Assembly: GCA_002839155.1 (NCBI GenBank) | Contig: PGXM01000006.1 | Location: 1 to 64,000, forward strand | DNA: 64,000 nucleotides | Origin: Tenericutes bacterium HGW-Tenericutes-1 | GTDB taxonomy: Bacteria; Bacillota_I; Bacilli_A; Izemoplasmatales; Hujiaoplasmataceae | Direction: 5' to 3' | Shown here: positions 54,205-63,143 of the stretch, piece after piece | How positions within the stretch are numbered: position 1 is the stretch's first letter | Layout: each line of letters begins with the position of its first letter | Translations under genes and position numbers: made by a program | Notes under the pieces: model-generated | Seen by the model: only the letters and a program-made list of their open reading frames with translations | Told to the model about the DNA's origin: nothing | Databases searched by the model: none

Positions 54205-54651
54205 TTATCTCCTCCTTAAGTGATGGTTTATTCTTAACAATAATCGTCTAATGGGTTTAAAGAAGACCCATAAACGAACTTTTAATAGGTATTTAGAGTC
54301 TGTTACTAGAATGGTTTTGTCACCTTCTGTGAAAGACGACACAACCGCTAGTAATTGATTTTTAGCCACCTTTTCATTCTTCATTAAAGCGTCACCACAG
54401 ATAACGAAATCATTATCAACCAGACGAATAAAGCGGTGAATAACGTAAAAACCTTCTTTTGATTGATACAAGACAATATCAAATGGTTTTAACTCATTCG
54501 TTATTTTACTTAATGTAACTATCGTCTTGTCACTTTGAAAAAAAGGACGCATACTCGTTCCTTTGATCTTAATCGATACCTCTCCACCTGATTGTAACTT
54601 ATCAATGATAACAGGCATGAGTTCAGACATTGACACTATGGATTTATTCAT
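54205..54651 (-). CDS. S24/S26-family signal-peptidase-like protein
   Basis: A 148-residue protease-fold protein. Ser33 in IKGTSMRPFF is the catalytic Ser position of S26 enzymes. His72-Arg73 in YVIHRF and the GDA box (86-88) match the Ser-His type seen in SipW/ER-like peptidases, in which His replaces Lys. There is no clear N-terminal membrane anchor; a mildly hydrophobic, basic C-terminal segment (~123-148) could touch the membrane. In this cluster it is the best candidate for removing the leader of the precursor peptide. It overlaps the PqqD gene by 8 bases. Confidence 0.82.
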   Translation of the reverse strand: MNKSIVSMSELMPVIIDKLQSGGEVSIKIKGTSMRPFFQSDKTIVTLSKITNELKPFDIVLYQSKEGFYVIHRFIRLVDNDFVICGDALMKNEKVAKNQLLAVVSSFTEGDKTILVTDSKYLLKVRLWVFFKPIRRLLLRINHHLRRR

Positions 54652-54916
54652 GAATTACCAATAAATGATGATTTATCATCTTATTTATAAATGCTTTTAT
54701 ATCAAGAGCAGCTGTTTCTTTTGAAACGTTATAACGTGATAGCATTTTATCTAATAATTCTTCTTCTGAGATATCGTTTTGTAATAACTCCCACAAATAA
54801 CATCCAGACTCATTTAATGTGATGACACCATTTAGATTGAGAGCAGCTTCTCCTACAGGAACAACAACATGTTGCCCTGCTATTTTTCTTAATAAATATC
54901 CTTCTTTTAGTCTCAT
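54644..54916 (-). CDS. PqqD-like RiPP recognition element (RRE)
   Basis: A 90-residue stand-alone PqqD-family protein: three beta-strands (GYLLRKIAGQHVVVPVGEAALNLNGVITLNESG) followed by a helical bundle (CYLWELL, EEELLDKMLSRYNVSKETAALDIKAFINKM). Such proteins bind the leader of a RiPP precursor and present it to modifying enzymes. The YxxPxL motif of the peptide at 52747 would be its ligand. It is encoded between the kinase and the peptidase, with GGAGG before its ATG. This is the gene that most directly marks the run as a RiPP pathway. Confidence 0.87.
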   Translation of the reverse strand: MRLKEGYLLRKIAGQHVVVPVGEAALNLNGVITLNESGCYLWELLQNDISEEELLDKMLSRYNVSKETAALDIKAFINKMINHHLLVIHE

Positions 54917-55780
54917 TTATTCAATTCCTCCATATAAGTATTGATATATGACTTTAAACCCTGTTTTTGAAACATTTGTTTTGTATCCTACGATGGATAT
55001 TTGAGATAATAAGATTTGATTTATAAAAGATAGAATTGTACTAGCTGTCAATTCATCACGAGATCTAAAACCATTTTTCAATAATAGAATTAATTTTTCT
55101 GATTCATTGAGTACTTGAATCGAAGGTTCTTTGCTTTGAGATATAAAAACGATAGCCTTCACCGGAAAACTTAAATTTGAAGTATGGTCAGTCTTTCCTG
55201 ACCAAGGAGTTCCAGAAGCAATTAACTGATTATTAACAAAGGATAATAAGGGTTTATCATCATTTAAGTATTTAACGTCTGATAAGTATTTTTGCCATAA
55301 ACTTGCGTGCGTTGATTTTCCAACACCGGACGGCGCAGAAAAAAGAATGGCTTCATTTTGATAACTTATTGCGGATGCATGAAAGGGATATTTACCCTCT
55401 CTAATCGCGATTTCAAAGAAAAAAATACCGGTTGTCAAATATTCTATTTCTGGAAGTCTTTCTTTATAATCCGGACTCAATAATATATCAATAGCTTTGT
55501 AATCTATATCGTAAGTGATTTTTTGCATTAATTGAGTTCGGGAGTTATCAGAAAAAATGTATAAAACAAATAGATTATCTTTTTGATATATCAGTTTTGA
55601 GAGATGAGAAAAATAGGGTAATTCATCCGGTAACCCACCAATATCACCGATTCGTGTTTGCATTTTTCTTGTAGGTATATCTTGATTATTTGCTTGAAAC
55701 ATCGGTAAACGCGTCTTAAAATAGTCATCAAAGATGGGTTTAAAATCTAATAAAATACCCGCAATATTATAAACCGCCAT
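54917..55780 (-). CDS. HPr kinase-like protein
   Basis: A 287-residue protein of the HprK/PEP-carboxykinase-like P-loop group. The Walker A is SAPSGVGKSTHASLW (148-162), preceded by the strand FHASAISYQNEAILF typical of HprK folds; NDDKPLLSF provides the acidic switch. It lacks the HPr-kinase/phosphatase N-terminal domain, so it is not CcpA-pathway HprK. Homologues in paeninodin-type clusters phosphorylate a Ser of the peptide. The ATG at 55780 has AAAGGAG upstream and overlaps the radical SAM gene by 14 bases. Confidence 0.82.
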   Translation of the reverse strand: MAVYNIAGILLDFKPIFDDYFKTRLPMFQANNQDIPTRKMQTRIGDIGGLPDELPYFSHLSKLIYQKDNLFVLYIFSDNSRTQLMQKITYDIDYKAIDILLSPDYKERLPEIEYLTTGIFFFEIAIREGKYPFHASAISYQNEAILFSAPSGVGKSTHASLWQKYLSDVKYLNDDKPLLSFVNNQLIASGTPWSGKTDHTSNLSFPVKAIVFISQSKEPSIQVLNESEKLILLLKNGFRSRDELTASTILSFINQILLSQISIVGYKTNVSKTGFKVIYQYLYGGIE

Positions 55781-56786
55781 GATATACTCCTTTATGACTT
55801 TCAGCAAAAGCTTTTAGATATTCACTACATTTATTCAAACCACCTTCGAATTGTTTTCGAGCAGGACATTGAAGACATTCATGCACTAAATGACAGTTAT
55901 TACATGGATTATCTTTATTAATTTCATTCCATCTGATTTGTAATGATTGATATATCTCTAGAAATTGAGACGGTATTAATTTGGCTTTAGGTTCATCTGC
56001 TAGTGAACAAGGATGCATATAACCATCATGACTAATAAAGCATCCAGTTACTAAAGCTTGACAACTTGAAGAAATGGCAGACGTTGAACATTCTTTATGC
56101 TTGTATTCTGTAAAAGCATTGAGAATCATTTGCTCGAACTTAATTAACTCAGATGAACTTAACCGTAAATGTGAAGGGCTACTTTGATTTTTAGAAGGAG
56201 CGATATATAATTGATAGCCAAGAAATTGGTTTTTGGATTGGACATATTTTATTAACTGAGGAAGTGATGAATATATCGGTTTTATCGGTAAAGTTCTTAA
56301 TATAAATGATAAATTATATTTAATTAACAAATCAATGCCTTGATCAACTTTAATAAACTGATTTTTAACCCCAGTAACATTGAATGTACTTTCTTCATCA
56401 TATCCGTAAAGGGTGACTGTAATCAATTCGGGTGGATTTTTTTTAAACCGAGTAGCGACTGATTCGTTAATGAAAGAACCGTTTGTAAACACGGTTATTT
56501 TAACACCCTTACTCATTAAATATTCATACAACTCCCAAAAATCAAGTCGAGATAAAGGTTCCCCACCAGTTAGGACGAAATAAAGTGCTCCAGAATTAAT
56601 TGCCCCATCAAAAAAAGACTTCCATTCAGAAGTTGGTAAATCTTGATAAGGTTGATTATCATGGACATAACACATGGCGCATCTAAAATTACATCCAGTT
56701 GTCAATTCACATTCTACAGTCAAAGGAAATTTATTTTCTTTGGCAAAGTTAGCTAGTTGACGTTTCCATTGTAAGTAATTGGGCAT
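55767..56786 (-). CDS. radical SAM enzyme with Cys-rich C-terminal (SPASM-like) region
   Basis: A 339-residue radical SAM protein, first gene of the run. The cluster-binding motif is CNFRCAMC (Cys32, Cys36, Cys39), followed by VLTGGEPLSRLDF. At the C-terminus, CQALVTGC, HPC and CNNCHLVHECLQCPAR give at least eight more Cys, enough for auxiliary Fe-S clusters as in SPASM or twitch enzymes. Family members make thioether, C-C or epimerised residues in RiPPs. The single Cys41 of the candidate precursor could be a thioether site. The ATG at 56786 has AAGGTG seven bases upstream. Confidence 0.87.
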   Translation of the reverse strand: MPNYLQWKRQLANFAKENKFPLTVECELTTGCNFRCAMCYVHDNQPYQDLPTSEWKSFFDGAINSGALYFVLTGGEPLSRLDFWELYEYLMSKGVKITVFTNGSFINESVATRFKKNPPELITVTLYGYDEESTFNVTGVKNQFIKVDQGIDLLIKYNLSFILRTLPIKPIYSSLPQLIKYVQSKNQFLGYQLYIAPSKNQSSPSHLRLSSSELIKFEQMILNAFTEYKHKECSTSAISSSCQALVTGCFISHDGYMHPCSLADEPKAKLIPSQFLEIYQSLQIRWNEINKDNPCNNCHLVHECLQCPARKQFEGGLNKCSEYLKAFAESHKGVYHGGL

Positions 56787-57013
56787 CAGTATCACCTTTG
56801 TATTATATTTTACCAAAAGTCGTTAAAAAAAGATTTAATTAATTAAAATAAAAGAACAAATAGGTTCATATTTTTTCAATCATTGATAGATATAAAAGAA
56901 AAGTATATATTTAAATTCAGAACATTCAATTAAGTGAGTGTCCTTATAAAAATATATACACTTATTAAAATAACTATTTATTGAATATTGTATTTTTTAT
57001 TTACAAGACAAAT

Positions 57014-58291
57014 TTAATGCTTATATTCAGGCATGAAATCATTGAATCTTGGTAATTTACCGACTTGATAGTCAGCCTTATCTTCAAAGTAATCAAGTAT
57101 TTCACCACTCATGTAATATCCAATCGAATGACTCTCAATACCTACTAATAAACTGTCATCAATATTACCTACAGTATAAAAATCATTTATTTCTTCATTG
57201 TAATAGATATTTATAACATCTTCTTCACTTGCGATATAACCTGCAATGTTCCCATAGTAATTATTTGGATTTAAATCACCCAAAAGATTTATCTGGGTTA
57301 GTATTAATGAATATCTTACATCACCCATATAACTAGAGACTCCTACTGCTCCTCCGATATATACAACCGAATTTGTGTCAGTCGTTATCGTTCCAATAGA
57401 AATACAACGGAATATACTTTCTTTTAATTCACCTGCTATTCCGCCTATAGAATTAGTAATTAAATTGAGACTATCGTTTTGTATAAGTGTTATATCAGTG
57501 TCATTGACTGAATAAGCGATTGATGCTTGCGAGATTCCAGCAATTCCGCCAATGTCATAGACACTGTCATGGAGGATGGTATGATTATTTCCAACAACGT
57601 GAATATCTCCTTGTGCCATTGAATTGATGATTTGAGATTTACTATACCCGACAATTCCGCCGACGGTAAGACCGGATTGTAAACTAGTAATGCCCATATA
57701 AACATCTGATAAAGCAGAACTCACTCTTTGGCCAATTCCTACAATCCCTCCAATGTTTCCATCTTTGATATTAACATTCATTCTTCCAGTGACACTAACA
57801 TTTGATATTGAAGATTGAATAGACATCGATCCTGCTAAAGACCCAACATTGGATTTTCCACTGTAATAAATTGAAATATACAAATTAACTAATTTTAAAT
57901 TAGTGATGGATGAGGATTTTCCGATTTCACTAAACAATCCAAAGTTCAAGACTTCATCATCCATTGGAACGTATTTATTCGTCAAATTAATAATAATGAC
58001 ATCATTAATTGAATGGCCATAGGCATTCAAACTACCATTAAAAACTCCTAATGATCCATCAATAATTTCTTCATTGGTGTTATACAAGTCGTTGACAATT
58101 TCATAATAATAGAATTCAGTACTATCGAGTTTAAATAGATCGTCATACGAGTCGATGATGAATGGATTATCAATTTCACCAGTCCCCATTTCAAATAGAG
58201 GTTCAACATTTTCTTCTTGACAACTCACCATGAGTGATGTGATAACAAAACATCCTATTAAAATCATTATTTTTTTAATCATTAATCTCAT
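57014..58291 (-). CDS. GLUG-like repeat lipoprotein, tandem copy 3
   Basis: A 425-residue lipoprotein, lipobox LMVSC (Cys24). After a short acidic linker comes GTGEIDNPFIIDSYDDLFKLD, the family's entry motif, then about six repeats with GGIVG, GGIAG or GGAVG cores predicting a beta-solenoid. It is the last of three tandem copies and a homologue of the protein at 13008. The ATG lacks a strong Shine-Dalgarno site; an ATG three codons later is an alternative. The 27-base gap from the preceding copy suggests co-transcription. Function unknown. Confidence 0.75.
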   Translation of the reverse strand: MRLMIKKIMILIGCFVITSLMVSCQEENVEPLFEMGTGEIDNPFIIDSYDDLFKLDSTEFYYYEIVNDLYNTNEEIIDGSLGVFNGSLNAYGHSINDVIIINLTNKYVPMDDEVLNFGLFSEIGKSSSITNLKLVNLYISIYYSGKSNVGSLAGSMSIQSSISNVSVTGRMNVNIKDGNIGGIVGIGQRVSSALSDVYMGITSLQSGLTVGGIVGYSKSQIINSMAQGDIHVVGNNHTILHDSVYDIGGIAGISQASIAYSVNDTDITLIQNDSLNLITNSIGGIAGELKESIFRCISIGTITTDTNSVVYIGGAVGVSSYMGDVRYSLILTQINLLGDLNPNNYYGNIAGYIASEEDVINIYYNEEINDFYTVGNIDDSLLVGIESHSIGYYMSGEILDYFEDKADYQVGKLPRFNDFMPEYKH

Positions 58292-58318
58292 CTACTTTCA
58301 TTTCTAATATTATTCTGA

Positions 58319-59590
58319 TTATGGTTCAAGGGTATGTCGGTATTCATACGTTGAATTATTTAACTGAGGTAATTGACCTTCTTTAAATAGAAATACAAAA
58401 TCCAAATATTCTACAGAAGTGCCACTGAGATAAAATTCTAATGACTTTGGGGTTTCTATGAGAATATTAGGAGATAAATTGCCATAAACTTGATCAAATC
58501 CCGTTTCTAACGTATAAAAAAGCATATTATTATGTATATTCGTTGCTTCATATCCTGAGATCACACCGATGAGATCATCATCTGTTTTATCTCCTGTAGT
58601 TATGACTTGGGTTAAAGCAATTGCGAAATCCAAATGACCACTACAAGTTATAGAACCCGTTAAACCACCAATTCTTGATTCATAATAGAGCGGAGATATG
58701 ATACCTCCTACAGATATAGAATCAGATATATTTCCACATATCGAACCAACGATTCCACCAATACTGATATTATCGATATAGTTAGGGTCATCATTAATGA
58801 TATATTCGATATCGGTATCATTGACTCCTCTTGAAATCCTACCATTTCCACTCCCTGCTATTCCACCCATGAAATGAAGATTATTGGATTCATTTGATCC
58901 AATCAACCTTGTCAATTGAATGGTTCCTGAAGCAATTACATTATTAAATGTTCCTGCGATTTCACCCGCAATACCACCTACACTTAATCCGTTTTCTAAA
59001 ATAGTAACTTCCATGGAAACATTGGAATATGCATTTGTGATATAACTTCCTAATCCGACAATTCCGCCAATGGAACCTTCTTTGGCTTTAACTTTCATGG
59101 ATCCACTAACTTCAACATTATCAATGCGACTGTCAGGATTCATAACGCCAGCTATGGCACCAATTAAGAGGTAATTACCGGTATAGTCGACATTGATATC
59201 AACATCAACAAGATTTAAATTAGTAATGATAGAATCTTCATAAAGCGTATTAAATAATCCAAAATTTCTGTCACCAGAAAAAGAGTAATTGTCAGAGTTG
59301 ATTATTATGAGATTATGAATGGCATATCCATTGCCATTCAATACGCCCTTAAATACCCCTAAAGATTCAATGATTTTGATGTTTTTATCATTATAAATAT
59401 CAGATTGTAATTCATAATAATAAAACTCTACTGCATTAATCTTAAATAAATCATCATAAGTTTGAATGACATAAGGGTCATCTTCTGTTCCTACACCTAA
59501 TTCAAAATCTAAGTCTTTAACCTCGTTACAAGCAGTTAATGATAGAGCTAGTAACAACATCATCAAACAAATTACAATTTTGATTCTCAT
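58319..59590 (-). CDS. GLUG-like repeat lipoprotein, tandem copy 2
   Basis: A 423-residue lipoprotein, lipobox LSLTAC (Cys21), with the entry motif GVGTEDDPYVIQTYDDLFKIN. Repeats with GGIVG/GGIAG cores follow (for example at IGGIVGLGSYI and MGGIAGSGNG). It differs from its neighbours mainly in the loops between repeats, as expected for surface-exposed paralogues under diversifying pressure. It ends with a short YRHTLEP tail. No catalytic residues stand out, and the function is not known. Confidence 0.75.
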   Translation of the reverse strand: MRIKIVICLMMLLLALSLTACNEVKDLDFELGVGTEDDPYVIQTYDDLFKINAVEFYYYELQSDIYNDKNIKIIESLGVFKGVLNGNGYAIHNLIIINSDNYSFSGDRNFGLFNTLYEDSIITNLNLVDVDINVDYTGNYLLIGAIAGVMNPDSRIDNVEVSGSMKVKAKEGSIGGIVGLGSYITNAYSNVSMEVTILENGLSVGGIAGEIAGTFNNVIASGTIQLTRLIGSNESNNLHFMGGIAGSGNGRISRGVNDTDIEYIINDDPNYIDNISIGGIVGSICGNISDSISVGGIISPLYYESRIGGLTGSITCSGHLDFAIALTQVITTGDKTDDDLIGVISGYEATNIHNNMLFYTLETGFDQVYGNLSPNILIETPKSLEFYLSGTSVEYLDFVFLFKEGQLPQLNNSTYEYRHTLEP

Positions 59591-59650
59591 GATTTCACCT
59601 CAGAATTGTTACCTTTATTTATTGAATATTGTTTTCTTATATTACTAATT

Positions 59651-60907
59651 TTAGCCAAGTTTTAAATCAGGAATAATCCTGGGTAACTTTCCTTCTTCAA
59701 AGATGAATTGACCATTCAAATAGTCTAGTCCAATACCATTTAAATAATAATTTTGGGTATGATCTTCAATGCTCACTAGTTCGCTATTTTCATGATTACC
59801 AATGGCTTTAAGTACGCCAACTTCCTGACTATAATATAATTCATATGCAGAAGCAATATCACTAGTAAATCCAACGACACCCCCGATATGTTCATCATTT
59901 TCATGGCCACCGATAAAAACTATCACAGATAATGCTAAAGAATTATGGACCAATCCATCATCATAAATAAAACCACTTAAGCCACCAGCCATCACAACCC
60001 CATTTGAAATTGCGGTTATATTTCCATCAGACATTGAATAGGCCAAATCACCATATAACCCACCGACAATGCCACCAATATGACTATTCATAGAATCGTT
60101 TAATTCATCAAGTTCGAATATGATATCGGTACTGTTTTGACAATTCTTAACTTCGCCATCAGCTATACCTACAACACCGCCAATGGAATAGTAGTCATTT
60201 CCAAATTCAGGATAGAGTCCATCTTCAATACGAATTTTCCCATAGGCATTTCCATAACCCAAATATTCGTTATTATAACCAACAATGCCACCAATCGATA
60301 ATGCATTACCACGGCTAATAATAGTCATATCAATGTCTGTATAGACATTTTTAAGATATTCGCCTGTACCTATAACACCACCAATAGTACCATCCTTGAT
60401 ATTGACTTCCATGACGCCATTTACAGATATATCTTCTATTTTACTGTCCTCTTCCATATAGCCAGCTAATGATCCAATATAACCAAATTGATCATAATCG
60501 ACTGAAACAACCTCATTAACCAATCTTAAATCATGAATATATGAACCGCTTTTCATCATACCAAATAACCCTACATATAGATCGTCATTTTCTTTATCAG
60601 AATACCTGTGAAGGTTTATTATTTTTAGCCCATAAATCATATAATTATTTCCGTCTATTACGCCGTAAAAATCACCGACTGAAGAATCGATTGTCTTATC
60701 AAAAGTATTAACAATATCATTTTTTAATTCATAATAGTATTTGGTAGTACTCGATAGTTTATATAAATCATCAAAGGTTTCGATGATAAAAGGATCTTCT
60801 GAAGTACCTGTTCCTAAATTAAAAGAGGGTGTATCATTTGTTTGGCAAGCAATTAAAATGATAGATAAGATAAAAACCAAAGACAAAAAAAACATTTTAT
60901 TTCTCAT
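59651..60907 (-). CDS. GLUG-like repeat lipoprotein, tandem copy 1
   Basis: A 418-residue lipoprotein, lipobox ILIAC (Cys21), with the entry motif GTGTSEDPFIIETFDDLYKLS and repeated GGVVG/GGIVG/GGLSG units. Of the three tandem copies it is closest to the dispersed gene at 13008, sharing EDHTQNYYLNGIxLDY and FIFEEGKLP near the C-terminus. GGAGG precedes the ATG. As first in the row it probably carries the promoter for all three, though I could not identify clear boxes. The function is unknown. Confidence 0.77.
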   Translation of the reverse strand: MRNKMFFLSLVFILSIILIACQTNDTPSFNLGTGTSEDPFIIETFDDLYKLSSTTKYYYELKNDIVNTFDKTIDSSVGDFYGVIDGNNYMIYGLKIINLHRYSDKENDDLYVGLFGMMKSGSYIHDLRLVNEVVSVDYDQFGYIGSLAGYMEEDSKIEDISVNGVMEVNIKDGTIGGVIGTGEYLKNVYTDIDMTIISRGNALSIGGIVGYNNEYLGYGNAYGKIRIEDGLYPEFGNDYYSIGGVVGIADGEVKNCQNSTDIIFELDELNDSMNSHIGGIVGGLYGDLAYSMSDGNITAISNGVVMAGGLSGFIYDDGLVHNSLALSVIVFIGGHENDEHIGGVVGFTSDIASAYELYYSQEVGVLKAIGNHENSELVSIEDHTQNYYLNGIGLDYLNGQFIFEEGKLPRIIPDLKLG

Positions 60908-61142
60908 TTTAAATCCTCCGACAAAAAAAATATATAAATCCTAACATAGTAATCACAGATTCTCGTAATATTATTATTATCAATCAATCAAAATGAACTT
61001 GACCAAAGATAAATACATTTATCTATATTTTATCACTCTCAAAAAATCATGCAATACAATTATGAAATTTCACTCTCTCTATATATACTTATTTCAAATC
61101 AAATGTATTAAATATCATAAGAAAATTCATGCTTTAACATAC

Positions 61143-61177
61143 AAAAAACCGAAATTCAGATGAAATTTCGGTTTTTT
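61143..61177 (-). terminator. terminator after the AraC-type regulator
   Basis: A 14-bp stem, AAAAAACCGAAATT / AATTTCGGTTTTTT, with a 7-base loop. The A/T ends make it efficient in both directions. It lies 24 bases after the regulator stop. Confidence 0.85.
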
Positions 61178-61201
61178 GATTTATTGTATAAGATTTAGAT
61201 T

Positions 61202-62170
61202 CTACGATCCATAAAATACTTTCATTCCCATCAGGTTCGAAAAATGACTATCCTCATTAAATTTATCTAAACAATGTTTTAGTTCTGTAATCAAACTATC
61301 AGACATTTCATTCATTTGATCGCAATCGTTGCAAGTCTTAATCTTCTTCCGATATTTTAATGCCGTTAAATTAAAGCGTTCCTTCATCAACTTATTTAAA
61401 TATTTATGATCAGAAAAACCTGAATTGATTGCGATTTCTTTAACACTTGTTTCTGTATTTTTTAATAATTTCAAAGCACTTTCAAATCGGACATTTTGTA
61501 AAAAGTCTCGATAAGAAATCCCTAATGAATCCTTAATGAAATGAGACAATCGAAAAACTGAGATATGGGTCATTTCTGCTATATATTCTAACGATATTTT
61601 TTCTCTAAAATGCCGATATGTGAATTCAATAACTGTATGGATTCGGTTCAAGTAGGATTCAAAATTAATATGTTTTACGTCTAAATATCGTTCGGTGATA
61701 ATAAACCGATATAAATCAACGATATACATCGTGTAATAGCCAATGATTTTATAACGGTTCAAATCACTTCGTTCTTCAGAGACTAACAATTTAATGATTT
61801 CAACTATTAATAACGGTACTTGTTTATATTTTAAAGCGAGTTCATCAAATGAATAGACTCGGTTCACAAAAGGGACTTTCTCAAAAAACAAATTATGTTG
61901 GTGTAAATATTCTTTCTTTAATCGGTACGTAATGATAATCGAATCAGGTTCAGAATTAAAAGTGTGTTTCCGGTACATATAGACCAAAAATACCGTTTGC
62001 GGCGATAAAAAATACGTTTTGTCATCAATTGTAATGATTGCTTTTCCTTTAATGACCCAGATAATTTCGATTTCCTCGTGAATTACAATATCATGATGAA
62101 CTTCACTCGATAAATACGTTTCAAACGGGAGATTTAAGTCTTTAAAGATATCTAAACAGTTCGTTTGCAT
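61202..62170 (-). CDS. AraC-family transcriptional regulator
   Basis: A 322-residue regulator. The N-terminal cupin (~15-95) contains the strand EIEIIWVIKGKAIITIDDKTYFLSPQTVFLV. The C-terminal double helix-turn-helix (~185-285) has ISLEYIAEMTHISVFRLSHFIKDSLGISYRDFL and TSVKEIAINSGFSDHKYLNKLMKERFNLTALKYRK. A 40-residue tail after the DNA-binding domain contains CNDC, which might bind metal. The ATG at 62170 has GGTGAT upstream; an earlier in-frame start lacks one. It is divergent from the membrane protein and HypB-like genes and probably controls them. Confidence 0.87.
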   Translation of the reverse strand: MQTNCLDIFKDLNLPFETYLSSEVHHDIVIHEEIEIIWVIKGKAIITIDDKTYFLSPQTVFLVYMYRKHTFNSEPDSIIITYRLKKEYLHQHNLFFEKVPFVNRVYSFDELALKYKQVPLLIVEIIKLLVSEERSDLNRYKIIGYYTMYIVDLYRFIITERYLDVKHINFESYLNRIHTVIEFTYRHFREKISLEYIAEMTHISVFRLSHFIKDSLGISYRDFLQNVRFESALKLLKNTETSVKEIAINSGFSDHKYLNKLMKERFNLTALKYRKKIKTCNDCDQMNEMSDSLITELKHCLDKFNEDSHFSNLMGMKVFYGS

Positions 62171-62233
62171 TTTATCACCATTTCTATTATAGCATAATAT
62201 GACTTTTTTGCTAAGAAGAAGAAAAACTCGCAC

Positions 62234-62262
62234 TTGTATATAAAACCGCTCTTAAGTAAGAT
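62234..62262 (+). promoter_or_regulatory. promoter of the membrane protein-HypB operon
   Basis: TTGTAT (62234-62239), 17 bases, TAAGAT (62257-62262), 40 bases before the ATG at 62302. It lies in the region shared with the divergent AraC gene. Confidence 0.52.
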
Positions 62263-62301
62263 AGAGATGAAGATATTTATATTATAAAAGGAGATTATAT
62301 T

Positions 62302-63132
62302 ATGCCAGCTTTAAGTTTTATTGTGTCGATGGCAGTCTATATGTTACTGCTATTTCTGTTTTTAGAATTCACAAGAGAAAAACAAGGATTTTTCAAATGG
62401 TTCTTCATTATTGCCTTATTTACAATTCCTTTATGGTTTATTAACCTACATTCATGGTTTCGCTGGGCAAAAACTATCAGTGTACTATTACCAATTTGTT
62501 TAGTATCTTTCGTCCGTATCGCTAATGATGGACGTCATGATACATTGAAATGGGCTTTCTTACAAAAGAAATGGACCATGTGGTTTTTATACGCTATTTT
62601 ATTTTTAAATATTGCGGAAGCGACAAAAACCGACTTCGAATTGGGTAATTACTTCAACGCTATTTGTGGCATTATTCTTTGTATCACCATTCCGCTCCCT
62701 ATTAAACACTGGCGAATCGCTAAGTATGATGGTAAAAAGAACTTCGCCGAATTGATCGCTGATTTACCCTTACTTTGGTGTTTGCTTTATGTGACTTGGA
62801 ATGCAGCGTTCGTATACGCTGAAAATACCAGTTTCTTTGCTTCAAGTATCTGTATCCTTATCATCCCAGAAATATGGATGTTCACAAAGAAAAGAACGGA
62901 TCTTTGGCTCATGGGCCGAATCTATACGCTTGCGTTACATATTTTAATTCGGTCAAGCTATGACATCTTCTCACCCTTGATGAATTCTTCTGCTTGGTGG
63001 AATCCTGATGTTTGTAACTATTGGGGACTTGCAAATTTAGTGCTTCATGGAGGATACTTAATCTACTGGTTCTTCAAACTTAGAAACAAAGATTATGTCA
63101 TCAAACATTCCGCCATGGCTTATAACTACTAA
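62302..63132 (+). CDS. polytopic membrane protein of unknown function
   Basis: A 276-residue protein with about eight hydrophobic segments, rich in Trp and aromatic residues. No signal peptide or catalytic motif is seen. I do not recognise a characterised family; it may belong to a DUF (possibly DUF5692), but I cannot confirm that. It has an excellent AAAGGAG site and is followed 11 bases later by the HypB-like gene, so it shares that transcript. A transport or sensing role linked to nickel or redox metabolism would only be a guess from context. Confidence 0.7.
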   Translation: MPALSFIVSMAVYMLLLFLFLEFTREKQGFFKWFFIIALFTIPLWFINLHSWFRWAKTISVLLPICLVSFVRIANDGRHDTLKWAFLQKKWTMWFLYAILFLNIAEATKTDFELGNYFNAICGIILCITIPLPIKHWRIAKYDGKKNFAELIADLPLLWCLLYVTWNAAFVYAENTSFFASSICILIIPEIWMFTKKRTDLWLMGRIYTLALHILIRSSYDIFSPLMNSSAWWNPDVCNYWGLANLVLHGGYLIYWFFKLRNKDYVIKHSAMAYNY

Positions 63133-63143
63133 GGATTATACTT

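Noticed and set aside
54917-55780. Genuine HPr kinase/phosphorylase of catabolite repression
   Set aside because: The protein lacks the N-terminal HprK domain and HprK signature, and lies between radical SAM and PqqD genes.
52747-56786. Calling the peptide cluster a lasso peptide locus
   Set aside because: The leader motif and Thr-x-Gly junction fit, but there is no asparagine-synthetase-like cyclase, no B2-type transglutaminase-like protease and no Asp/Glu at ring position 7-9.
56817-57013. A second precursor-peptide gene upstream of the radical SAM gene
   Set aside because: The minus-strand ATGs there open frames of at most eight codons and lack ribosome sites.
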